A DNA stretch of 64,000 nt from Phallusia mammillata. Its lineage: Eukaryota; Chordata; Ascidiacea; Phlebobranchia; Ascidiidae. The stretch covers positions 23,833 to 87,832 of the forward strand of contig QLIY01000484.1 of assembly GCA_003260075.1 (NCBI GenBank). The letters run 5' to 3'. Within the stretch, counting starts at the first letter, position 1; every line of letters begins with the position of its first letter. The notes below the pieces were generated by a model. It was given only the letters and a program-made list of their open reading frames with translations, was not told the origin of the DNA and searched no databases. The position numbers and the translations under genes were made by a program. This document shows positions 48,801 to 57,972 of the stretch, piece after piece.

Positions 48801-50957
48801 TTAATACTACAGCCCCAAATTAAAACGTAAAAAGTTAGAATTTATCTTGACAAAAACTAGTTTAAAGTTTTATTAAACCGTTTGCAGAGATTTTTTCACG
48901 TCTTCTTACATCAAAATACTTGTATGGACAATGTTAGTCATTTAACTGTACTGTTTACGGACTGCGGTAGTTTGGTTATGACGACTTACCCAAGCTCATT
49001 AGTGACGACCACAGGTATATTGAATGTCGACACGTATACACCTGCGTTCAGATTCTCCCAATTCCCCCAAATCATGACACGATTGGAGTAAAATTTCGTG
49101 ATTATCTCAGTTGAGTCAGCATTGGTTAGATGTATTTGTTTTGTTATTCTTGCTTCATTGCTTAGCGTGTTTTTGTTCATTCATGTACAAAACGCACGTA
49201 GCCCTTGCACCCCTTTGGTGCATCTGCTCGGGTTACGTTGGTCCGTTTATGCGTCAGAACTTGTGACGTACTTGCGCTAGGTGTGGCCCACAGGTGATAA
49301 GGGTGGAAAATTTGTAATGCTTTACTCGACGGTTTAATAGATGTTATCACAAGTGTTTTGTTATCACATTTATTCAATCAACTGAATAATCTTTACGGTA
49401 TTTAAAATTTGTTTTTGAGTTGATTTTTTTTATTTAGTCATTAACCAACAAATCATCAAGTGTGTTTGTAGTTGTGTGTGACTAGTTTTTACACTATTTC
49501 GAATCGTTTTGTTTTTTTCTGTCCAACGAACGTCGACGCATTTCATGCATCAGTCAATGGCAGCTTTTTATTTGTCCATATTATGTTAAACTTTAGTTGT
49601 TAAGGGTCAAAACATTTTGCATGTTCACCAATTTCTTGGACTCTTCATAATTAGGTGGTTGACATTGTGCGTGGAAATGTGAGAGCAGTGATGGAGAGAG
49701 TTTGGCGAACGAACGACGTCGATTCGATCCGACTGATGCGGCTTTTCAACCGACTCTTCAACAGAATGCATTGGAGCCACGGACAAGGATTGTGGAATTG
49801 CTTCACCACGTCTAGGTACGAAGGAAAGAATACTTGGTGCTCAAGATAAAGGATAAAATATGCTAAAAACAACATACCTAACCTTTCGTACCTTTCAATT
49901 ACATTAAACATATTTTTAATTGAGAATCCATAAACCTCGCTTAATACAGTTTCAGCAATTTTTGTGTCCATTTTCGTAATCTACTATAGCTTTGCCGCTT
50001 AATTAAAATACACAGTTTCGTTAGAGAGCTTGAATGTAAGGTTTCAAACCTCCTTCGAAAACAGTGAAATAGTGTGCACTGTCTGCAGCTTAATTCCCTT
50101 TCCTTTTTCAATTTTACAAACACAATTTTGGGCCTTATTTAAATTACACCAGACGTGATTTTGCAGTAACTCGTGGGAGACGATATTTAGCAAGAGCACA
50201 GACACAGTGAGCGAGAATGAGATGGAATGCTGTCGTCGCATTGTTCGTCTCTGCAAGGACTGTCTTCTAATCGTCTATCAGTTCGCCAACGACGCTCGTA
50301 CCCATGGAACTTCGTCTGGCGAAGTTGGGTCCAAATCCTCCCCTGACACCGGAACCAGGTCCCTGGGTCCCACAGGCGTCTTAACGTCACCACGGGCCAC
50401 AAATCTGGCTTTAGAGGATTTACCAAGAAGGTATGTTATAGTTGTCAGTTGCATTCATAGGCCGTAATTTGTTTGTTCCTATGATCGATAGAATAGGTCG
50501 TGAAGTTATGGGCCAGTCACGTTCAATCGATTGGTTATTTGTCACGGATTTAAACCGATAGTTGTTGTTGTTTTTCAAATCCAACCCGAGCACACTGATC
50601 ATAATCGATTATTGTCATGTCAGGTTGCCACATTTATTATCTAACTTCGTGAGATTTGTGACGAATCGATGTTTTCACTTCGCGGACGCCGCATCGATTT
50701 AATCTCACTTCCTTGAGGCAGTCTTTCTGCTTATTAGGACAAACTTATTATTACGCCTAAACACTCAGAAAAATTACATTACATGAATTTGCAATAACTA
50801 ATATGTTGTCTTCATGCCCGGTATAATTTTCGTCAGATTTTCGCGCGGCCTGGCTGCCTCGTCATTGGCGCGTCATCAGCCGAACGTGACGTCACAATCA
50901 CATCAGCGACGCCCGGTCACCTTTTCGTCGTCAAGGCAACGGAGCGACTTCAGATAA
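36814..50957 (+). CDS. TTLL7: Tubulin polyglutamylase TTLL7
   Basis: Adds glutamate chains to tubulin tails (mainly beta-tubulin in vertebrates) in axonemes and neurites. Twenty exons: 36814-36889, 36955-37125, 37349-37547, 37785-37946, 38077-38293, 38837-39001, 39557-39662, 40418-40478, 41062-41148, 42102-42249, 43999-44111, 44420-44516, 45253-45438, 45710-45778, 46933-47129, 47403-47689, 47905-47985, 49655-49815, 50167-50430, 50837-50957. TTL core about 75-450: TANVANCKYEL, MGEICRKDYLARNM, ATP-site KPANGAMGNG, IDLRLYALVTHCDPLKVFLYQDGLVR, HLTNYSVNK, KPWLLEVNRAPSF. TTLL7-specific tail: GDKRRNIASQKAEAQRRL, EDEILDLIEQCE, IKFPGKTDEEADRI, GLWNCF, SWETIFSKS. The N at 47504 is inside an exon; dropping it restores frame and makes 988 residues (human 887). 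The intron after 44516 starts with GC. Introns carry several MITEs and joins. Confidence 0.96.
38709..38881. repeat. Pair joined by G10, duplicating part of a TTLL7 exon
   Basis: Copy 1 (about 38709-38784) and copy 2 (about 38799-38881) both contain the acceptor and first 40-odd coding bases of TTLL7 exon 6 (GACCAGCACTACATGCATC). G10 at 38785-38794. Copy 2 has an extra cgttatttg and continues into the whole exon, so it is the used one. Confidence 0.85.
39045..39054. other. G10 run without clear flanking duplication
   Basis: Ten G in a TTLL7 intron, probable join. Confidence 0.5.
40062..40265 (+). other. Unexplained 67-codon frame in a TTLL7 intron
   Basis: Between TTLL7 exons 7 and 8. The frame is more GC-rich than its surroundings and encodes DVDKKHDVFVLNISYICAP..., ending NLIDF*. 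It has no place in the TTLL7 protein, which joins exon 39662 directly to 40418 in phase. It could be an alternative terminal exon, a nested fragment or chance. Confidence 0.25.
40519..40607. repeat. About 90-bp palindromic repeat of a dispersed family
   Basis: Starts taagctgcagacagtgc and ends gcactgtctgcaactta, a near-perfect inverted repeat. Single ends of the same family (GTGCACTGTCTGCA-like) occur at about 9936, 17852 and 50073. Probably a small DNA-transposon derivative; class unknown. Confidence 0.7.
41291..42080. repeat. About 400-bp duplicate pair joined by G10, with N
   Basis: Sequence from about 41291-41703 (ttttaattcgaactt to ccatatttcacca) recurs at 41714-42080. G10 is at 41704-41713. 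Copy 1 itself contains an internal repeat of about 42 bp around N at 41527. Intronic in TTLL7; the largest of the duplicated joins. Confidence 0.85.
42310..42931. mobile_element. hAT MITE with internal assembly duplication
   Basis: Left end cagtggttcttaaccttttt, right end ccggttaagaaccactg. Flanks atctaaac and atctactg match in 5 of 8 bases. Internally the first 100 bp are repeated (42311-42411 / about 42422-42521) around a G11 run at 42412-42422, so the true element is about 110 bp shorter. Confidence 0.8.
45944..46127. mobile_element. hAT MITE of the CAGTGGTGGGATT family, 184 bp
   Basis: Left cagtggtgggatt, right aatcccaccactg. Flanking 8-bp duplications gttacacc (45936-45943) and gttgcacc (46128-46135), one mismatch. 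Same family as 29623-29786 (reverse) and 60015-60275. Lies in a TTLL7 intron. Confidence 0.93.
46341..46760. mobile_element. Non-autonomous hAT MITE, 420 bp, perfect target duplication
   Basis: Left cagcgattcccaaact, right agtttgggaaccactg. Flanked by identical 8-bp duplications ctctaaat at 46333-46340 and 46761-46768. Subterminal ggaccgcg motifs are inverted. In the same TTLL7 intron as the previous element. Confidence 0.94.
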
Positions 50958-53900
50958 CGAAGTAGGGGATGGTTTGGCGGGTCTGGCAGGTTACTAACCG
51001 GTAATCGAATGAAGTTGGCACCTTACTACCCCTTGTCAGGGTTTAATGCAAGCGTTGCTATTCTTTGTTGGTCATGCAGCTCCCCTCTAATCCAATCACA
51101 GAGGCTAATTCTTCCAGAATATTGGATTACTGATATTGCCACGACAGGGTCGAAAATTCCGGACCAAGCTGGAAAATTATGGAAACGCTTGTATCCTACT
51201 ATTATAGATGCTTGTCGCGTGAACCTCGTGTTTTCGAAGTAATTCTATTTGTCCACGGAAATTGAACCCACGAGGCCACATCGTCTCCTACACTTAATTT
51301 TACTATGATGTGTTGTTTGCAATCAGTAGCCTGTTCGTTGCAAATTTTACTCATGGTTTGGAACGAGCGGCGTTGAATTAAATTGCACACGACTTTTTAT
51401 CAATACTTCACTGAGTTTTGGTTTTAGGCTTTTCTACAAAACCGCTTCATCTGTGCAACACTATTTGCATGCCTTACTGCATTTTGCAAGTTCTGAAGTT
51501 CACTGTGTCTTGCACAATCCGCTTATAGCTTCACCACCTCACTCGTAGTGGCTTGTAGTGATCAATTGGGGCCAAACGTATCACTTGTCTGCAGTTTTAG
51601 ACGTCGTTGATCGTGTTTAGAATTATTTTCAATGATCAATGATAATTAGTTAATTTACGTTTAAAACTTTTTATTGACAAATCTATATTAATATGCTTTT
51701 TTCAAACTCGTTTTTTAGAAGCTATTGTTCCGTTGATTTTTTTTTTATAAAATAGTCTTTCTGTTTCAAAGAGAACAAGTAAAATTAAATAAATTGAAAT
51801 TTTTAAAATGAAAAGAAAAATTACGGTAATGCAGATATAAAATCGTTTAATTTGAGATGATTTCTTTTCTAGTAATCGCCTGTTTGATGTTTAAAAGAAT
51901 AGTCTACCATCTCAATATTAAACATTTGCAGCAGTGGTTTCTTAGTGTCTTGCTTTTCGCGTCGCATTTGGCATTGTATGTTTTCACCTCTGTTCACTCC
52001 AGTACTCAACAAACAAAAACATTTTTCAATGGATAATGCGGATTGAAAGCTGTCAGTGAAAGTCAATTTCAACATACAGTTGGTTTCTGTAATAAGAAGC
52101 TCCTCATACTCGCATCGATTCAAGCAGTGTTGTCAGTCTATCAGAAGTTATGCAATATGTATTAGGTTCACGCAGTACTGGAAGCAATAATGCAAGTTCG
52201 TCGTAACGCATCGATATTGTGCCTGGTCGATATGGCACTAAATCTAAAAACAAATATTTTACCGTTGACAGTCAATTTTCTTAAAATTTATACAACAGGG
52301 CACGACTAAACACTCGCAAGTGACGAGAATTGGCCATGCAGTTACGTATGCTAATGGAACGGTTATAGTATTCCACTGAGCTGATGTAGTAGCCTAAATA
52401 TTTACTCACGGATAAATGATATTTGTTTTCGTTTTAAAGCAAGTTCCTGAATAAGTGGTCTGGCTCCTTCCGCAAATCAAATCGAAATCATTGGTTTTTA
52501 AATGTCACATCCCAGTGGGGCCAATTTGCGACGGAGCGATTGATTTCGGGTCGAAAAAAACGTGCAGGACTCCTGCCTCTGCACAGGCCTGTCTGCTTTT
52601 CTTGTACTTCAACCTGAGCGGGCAATTCTCTTACAAATAATATGCTTAAACATTGGTTGTTGTTTTAAACGCTGTGACCAATCCAATCGCCCGACTTAAC
52701 CTTACACGCCCACTGTAGCGTTGTGCCATAACGCGTGGAGGCCCAGAAAACAGCTTATTGGAATAAAATATTTATCCTATTTTCCTTGTTTATTTATCTT
52801 GGTCTTGCCTGTAACTAGTGGCATGGGATCAATTGGCCAAATTTCTGACAGATAGCCTGGTTACCTCTCATCGTGCATTATTTATGCCAAGCCCACCCGT
52901 TTTCTTTCTACTGTCCGAGAGTTAAATCTATCTGTCCCGTTCAAAGCGATTCGTTTCAGATTTGCGCCGGAATTTAATCACTGACCACTTGACGAATGGC
53001 TGCTCGAAAATCGGAAGGCTTAACCTTGTAGAAGGCCATTGTTTGCTACCCGAGCTACAAATTGAAATTCCTGACATCTTCGATAAGTGGGAATAAACGT
53101 GTTCTGGGAGACATGCCAGGCGAATTCATGATCTGTATCTATGTTTAATGACGAATATAACGGCCCAAATAGATGCAAAAGGCGACATTCTTTATTGAAT
53201 TTGGGCCGTTATGTTTATCATTAAACTTATGAACAGATCCGTATATAGCGTTCCAATGTAGCCTATCTATGTTGTTGTTTTATTTATCCATTACCAGCTC
53301 CCAAGGGATAGGTTTTTATTTGAGTTTTATTTTAACAACTGACAAAATGTATTTTTCTTATTTTTGTTTTTAATTTTGTGGTAACTCTTGCGGAGAACTT
53401 AAATTTCACGTGATCTGATTGAAAAAAATCGATATGAGCGACGCATGTGTCCGAAAATATTGTTTGACGAACAACGAGTAATGGCGATTTTCAAATGACA
53501 TGTCACCTGTCCGTCGACTCTAATTGTCAGCAGCTTCACGGACGGCCATCTATACAATTGGCAAAAAACACACTGAGCTCAGCAAAGCATGATGCAAATC
53601 TACTTTGTAAAAAATGTGACTGCCCGTAAATTGACAGTCGTATTAGCGACAAGAGCATTATATCTGATTTCATGCAAAAAAGGTATTAGTTTTCGAAACA
53701 TCACGAACTTGCAAAGTATTTAATCAATACTCCCGAGCCACTGCATTTTACTGAGGGCCCCATTGCATTTACGATCACTGTGGGTTCGGCTGTTCGTCAA
53801 TAAAAGAAATTTACTGTCGGGTTTAAAATGTTCGATTTGTATTTTCCCCGTGCGATTGATTTGGCGCGCATTAACTGTTGCGAACAAAATGGTGATTGCC

Positions 53901-54351
53901 TCTGGATGTATATATTTCTGCGGAAGTTTGCGGTGCGCATGTCAGTCAAACGCTAAGCTACAACGGCATTCCCTCATAAATGATTTACCTACCCTCTTGA
54001 AGCATGAACAGTAGTGCCTTAAACATAAACAATTCTGGCTTCCTGTCGTAACGAAGCAAGGCAGAGTGATTGGCAAGAGTTGTATTGAAAAGATTCGCAT
54101 TGCAAGAAAGGGCGGATAAATGCGAATCAGTCTCATAAATATAAGCAATAAGTAACAAGTACAACGGGTAAACAGTATGCGGTGAGCAGATCACAGCACG
54201 GTAATATTAAGCACAGTTACGATACAATATAAATACGAAGGAATGTTACGAAATGTTTTCCTTAAACTATAACGACCGAATGGATGTGCAAAGTCAATAG
54301 CGAAGGGACGGCAACGGGGTTTCAATTCGGCTTGGATTTCCTGAAACAGGT
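50958..54351. other. Long intergenic region, TTLL7 to the GnRH-like gene
   Basis: 3.4 kb without a recognisable gene. TTLL7 and the GnRH-like gene converge here. The only structured element seen is the inverted repeat at 53131-53238. Short frames (for example plus 51009-51242, plus 53763-54014) show no domain. Confidence 0.5.
53131..53238. repeat. Imperfect hairpin, arms about 40 bases
   Basis: atctgtatct...gtttaatgac...ataacggcccaaat on the left pairs with atttgggccgttat...cattaaac...gaacagat on the right, leaving a loop of about 26 bases. Could be a small MITE or a structured RNA; no transcript evidence here. Confidence 0.65.
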
Positions 54352-55428
54352 CTAATCTCGATTTGTCCATTCATCGACGTTGTTCTGTGAAAGAGAAGAT
54401 TATTTAATATTATTAAAACTACCGCAACCCAACTAAAGAGTTTTAATGTTCACAAAACACTTTTTGTCTGTCAAACTAAAACGTTTGTTTCACAGAAAGT
54501 GAGTGTAAGGACAAATTGGTAAAACACTGCTCTAAAAGTGCGTGAATTTTTTTTCATTTGAGAAAAATGGAAAACCGAAAATACGCATATAAAGAGTCCA
54601 CTGGAAGTACAGCGCTCATAAAATAAAGATTGTTTTCCTTACCGAATATTCGCCGTTTTCTTTTGCAACTGCGTCCTGCGCCAACGCCTGTATAAAACGA
54701 TAAACAATTTAAAGGTCTGCTGTTTGTTTCAATTTAAATTTTAAAGAGGTACAAAACTTACCCGGAGCAGTCCCATTAGATTGTCTCGGCTTGTTTTCAG
54801 GGGGGGGGGCATTTTAAAAAAGGCTCAAAACTTACCCGGAGCAGTCCCATTAGATTGTCTCGGCTTGTTTTCATAAGTTCGGCGGTAATAGCGTGATCGA
54901 ATTTGTCGTAGAGACCCGCGCTGTCTATGGTCGGCCTGCTTATTCTGTAATTAAACAGCCTTTCCATATTTAAATCGTTTGTGCTCCTGTAAAGAAAAAA
55001 ATAATATGAGATTACAAATTAAAATAATTTTCTGTTGTTGTTAAAATTTGTTCAGCTAAAAACAAAAATGGTTCGGCCGGAATTTATATCAGAGTCGAAA
55101 GTCGGGTAGATCGGGTTTAGGGTTATTTTTTAAGAAAACGACTTTATTTAAAGTCACATTTCTGTTAAGTTATAATTTGCATGATAAATTGAACTGTCGG
55201 GACAAATTTGTTGCTGTTGTTGTTTTTATTCAAAAAAGAACATTTTTGACGTATTGCAAAATTTACGAACAAAAAGAGTTTTTTTCAATACCTCTTTCCG
55301 CCCGTATTTTGCATTCCTGGTTTAAACCACTTTGTCCAATGATCGGCGTCGGCAGCTGAAACGGCAACAAGTAGAAATCCCGCAGCGAGAAGCCATTGGA
55401 ACATGTTTGATTTGTGATGCATACTCAT
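54352..55428 (-). CDS. GnRH-like neuropeptide precursor
   Basis: Predicted secreted neuropeptide precursor of 121 residues. Exons in order: 55292-55428, 54836-54986, 54643-54687, 54352-54384, all in phase. Residues 1-28 are a signal peptide (FQWLLAAGFLLVAVSA...), with an A-D-A site giving cleavage before D29. The mature peptide would be DHWTKWFKPGMQNTG followed by G44-K45-R46, an amidation plus dibasic cleavage signal. D29-G38 aligns one-to-one with the GnRH decapeptide: His2, Trp3, Thr for Ser4, basic residue 8, Pro9, Gly10. Ascidian tGnRH peptides have the same HWS...FKPG style, and the ascidian GnRH-X peptide (recalled from memory) also has Trp at position 6 and a C-terminal extension. Odd points: Asp replaces the usual Gln that forms pyroglutamate, and GKR does not follow Gly10 directly. 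The remainder is an unrecognised associated peptide. Part of exon 2 is repeated around G10 at 54800-54809, and G58 interrupts the upstream region. Confidence 0.78.
54741..54874. repeat. Pair joined by G10 within the GnRH-like gene
   Basis: Copy 1 about 54741-54799, copy 2 about 54815-54874, both covering the donor and 3' end of exon 2 of the GnRH-like gene. G10 at 54800-54809. Copy 2 is continuous with the rest of the exon. Confidence 0.85.
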
Positions 55429-55559
55429 ATTGTTTTTTAAATATCAATTTTCGACAATAGTTTATTAAATATAAAATGTTTTTTTCTGCAAAGTAAAAAA
55501 AAGGTTAAAATTCGACATTTTAGTGATAAATACACAGAAAAGAAAATAGTTTTGTATAT

Positions 55560-55617
<58 letters not shown>
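55560..55617. other. 58-base G run, assembly artefact
   Basis: Uninterrupted G run 132 bases upstream of the GnRH-like start codon. Probably unresolved sequence, so the promoter or 5'-UTR is incomplete here. Confidence 0.7.
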
Positions 55618-55619
<2 letters not shown>

Positions 55620-55747
55620 TTTCTTGGTCTAAGCGTTGGTGCTTAACAATATTCCTCAACTCATATAGGCTGTGCTCTTCTTTTCTACCACGAACGTCCA
55701 TACTGTCCAAAGACTGAGGACATGATCTTATGGGATGCTCTTCGACG

Positions 55748-55755
55748 TTTTTATA
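55748..55755 (-). promoter_or_regulatory. Possible TATA box upstream of the GnRH-like gene
   Basis: Minus strand reads ctgTATAAAAAcg, about 320 bases before the ATG at 55428, with the G58 run between. Only the motif supports it. Confidence 0.2.
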
Positions 55756-56154
55756 CAGGCGCGACCTGCTTGGGAAAAAAAGGGTATCCGAATATGAATT
55801 CGCCTGGGAACCGTCACGATCCTGTTTGCACAGTTTCGGACGCAATGCACGCACACGTCAATGATTACACAACTCTTTTTTTGGGCAGCCTAAAATAAGA
55901 AAGGGTCCGCAAGCAATTATGTTAGTTTCTCCTTACCGTTTAAGCGGGTGCAAGTTTTACTTAAGGCGGGGGCAGCAGTTTTTCTTTTCCCTCGCTTCCA
56001 TTGGCAAACACACGCCGCGGATAAAAAGGATGATTTTTTATTAATGCTGGCAGCTGTTGATGTTCTAAAAAGTTTAAAATAGTTTTTATTTCGCGATTTT
56101 TCCGAACCATTACTAAAATCAACATATGTTTTGTAATCCAAGATTTTTCTTACC

Positions 56155-56328
56155 AATGTAATTATTTGACGTCTTTTTTTTAATTTTACTTTTACCAATG
56201 CATTTGACGTCTTTGTGTGTTTTGTTTTTTATGTTGGGGGGGGGGGCCTAATTATTTGACGTCTTTTTTTTCTAATTTCACTTTTACCAATGCATTTGAC
56301 GTCTTTGTGTGTTTTGTTTTTTATGTTG
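56155..56328. repeat. About 80-bp pair joined by a G run
   Basis: Copy 1 about 56155-56235 and copy 2 about 56247-56328 contain aattatttgacgtc and end gttttttatgttg. G11 at 56236-56246, one G of which is native. Confidence 0.8.
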
Positions 56329-56745
56329 TAATTTCATGTCTACTACTTTTTGACACATTGCTGCCTTTTGTTGAATCCTCTATTCCTATCTTGGTGCGTT
56401 AATTAGAATTACATTTGCTTATCAGGATATATCCTTCTTGTGTAGCACACATCCGTTACTTAAGTGATATAGTAAATGTTGAGTTATAGGCGTTACCAAA
56501 AATATGACACATAGGCTTTGTTGCGATGATTTCTGGTAAGAGTGTGTCACTAAAATAGCGCAGATAGTGAAGAGACTATAGGAGGCCCTTTGTAGTACCG
56601 CATCACATAAAGAACGGAGGTGTTTTATTTGACTTCAAACATTTGTTCTTCCCTTGTGAACATGACAGCTATTTGTACGAGTCATGCTTTTGCGATAAAA
56701 ATGCTTTTCTTTTTTAAAGTTGCGTCTTGAAGTATAGGCTATATA

Positions 56746-57061
56746 ATGCAAGAACATACAGGAACAATCCTAATGAATTTAAATATGTAGTCATAACATA
56801 ATCCTAATTGGACCTAATGAGATATATTCGTTATCTTCCAAGTCAATAATCCAACTATACGGTAAGCATGATGTTTATGCCATTGCAGAGAGATAAATTC
56901 AAAAAAATGGTGGGGGGGGGGATGCAAGAACATACAGGAACAATCCTAATGAATTTAAATATGCAGTCATAACATAATCCTAATCGGACCTAATGAGATA
57001 TATTCGTTATCTTCAAGCATGATGTTTATGCCATTGCAGAGAGATAAATTCAAAAAAATGG
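56746..57061. repeat. About 150-bp pair joined by G10
   Basis: Copy 1 56746-56911, copy 2 56922-57061, both starting atgcaagaacatacagg. Copy 2 lacks about 26 bases; a few SNPs. G10 at 56912-56921. Confidence 0.85.
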
Positions 57062-57256
57062 TACGTCAACGGAAAGCAAACATTGCTTCGCTTTGCCGGT
57101 GAACATAACCCGATGCATGGGTATACCACATTTTATGCAATTAGGACAAACTTTTAAAATATATTTTTGTTTAATTTACGAAATTTTTTAAAATAAGGCA
57201 ACCCCCAATATTTTACCCCACGCGTTTTGTACACGAACGCTAGGTGTCGTCATAAC

Positions 57257-57270
57257 GTGACCATGGCAAC
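57257..57270. promoter_or_regulatory. RFX X-box upstream of CFAP57
   Basis: GTGACCATGGCAAC is a near-perfect X-box: two inverted half-sites GTGACC and GGCAAC around AT. RFX factors bind this to drive ciliary genes. It lies 703 bp before the CFAP57 start codon, and a 5'-UTR intron could bring it close to the transcription start. Seen: the motif. Inferred: its use. Confidence 0.65.
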
Positions 57271-57972
57271 TAAAATTTACTTTAGATTTTAACTTGTGGA
57301 CGGAGAATCGGAGATGTTGAATGATTTTTTTCTAAAATATGTTTGAATCTAAGTGTTTGGTTGTCAATTAATTCGTTTGTATTGTTTGTACATGAAATTG
57401 CAGAATTTATAAAAGGAAAAAAAATACAAAAGATCTTTGTTGTAAATGGTTGAAAATTTTCACTCTAACAACTTATTTTTAAATACAGCAGTTTAAGATT
57501 GCTTAACAGCTCTGTGTATCGTGGTAAATCTTTTCTTATTAATGAAGTCTTATTTCAAATAAAGCAACTGCGACGATTCAGGGTCATTAAAATCAGATCA
57601 AGAAAAGTCAGTGTGAAAAGCACTAAATCGGTTGCTGTATTTTATTGGTTTTATAAAACAAATGCACTCGCTTTTATAAGCATCATCAGTGTCTGTTTTG
57701 TCTCCCGTTTTTGTATTGTTTTCAGACACAGTTGATGCTTATAAAGGCAAAATGCAGTTGTTTTTGTAAAACAAATAAATACAGGGACCAATTTGGTGGT
57801 TTTCACACTGAATTTTGTTCTGTTTATAAATGTAAAAAATTATGTTAACAATCTTTCCTAAAATGCAGCCATGATTGAAATTACTGCATGACTTGTTACA
57901 GTGTATGAGTTAAGATTTAGGATAAACTGATTTGTGCAAATTAGTTCACCAGCAAATCAGCTGTGCTTCATC

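Larger units (their letters stand above)
55429..57972. other. Divergent region between the GnRH-like gene and CFAP57
   Basis: Holds the upstream region of both genes, G58 (55560-55617), two duplicated joins (56155-56328 and 56746-57061) and the X-box at 57257. A TATA-like sequence on the minus strand lies at 55748-55755. Minus frames at 55618-55854 and 55917-56060 look partly coding (RGRKEEHSLYELRNIVKHQR; SAACVCQWKRGKRK), but no start, domain or in-phase link could be shown. Confidence 0.45.

Noticed and set aside
55465-55854. Minus-strand 129-codon frame with polyproline
   Set aside because: The proline part is the 58-base G run. The N-terminal half looks partly coding but has no supported start, splice link or domain.
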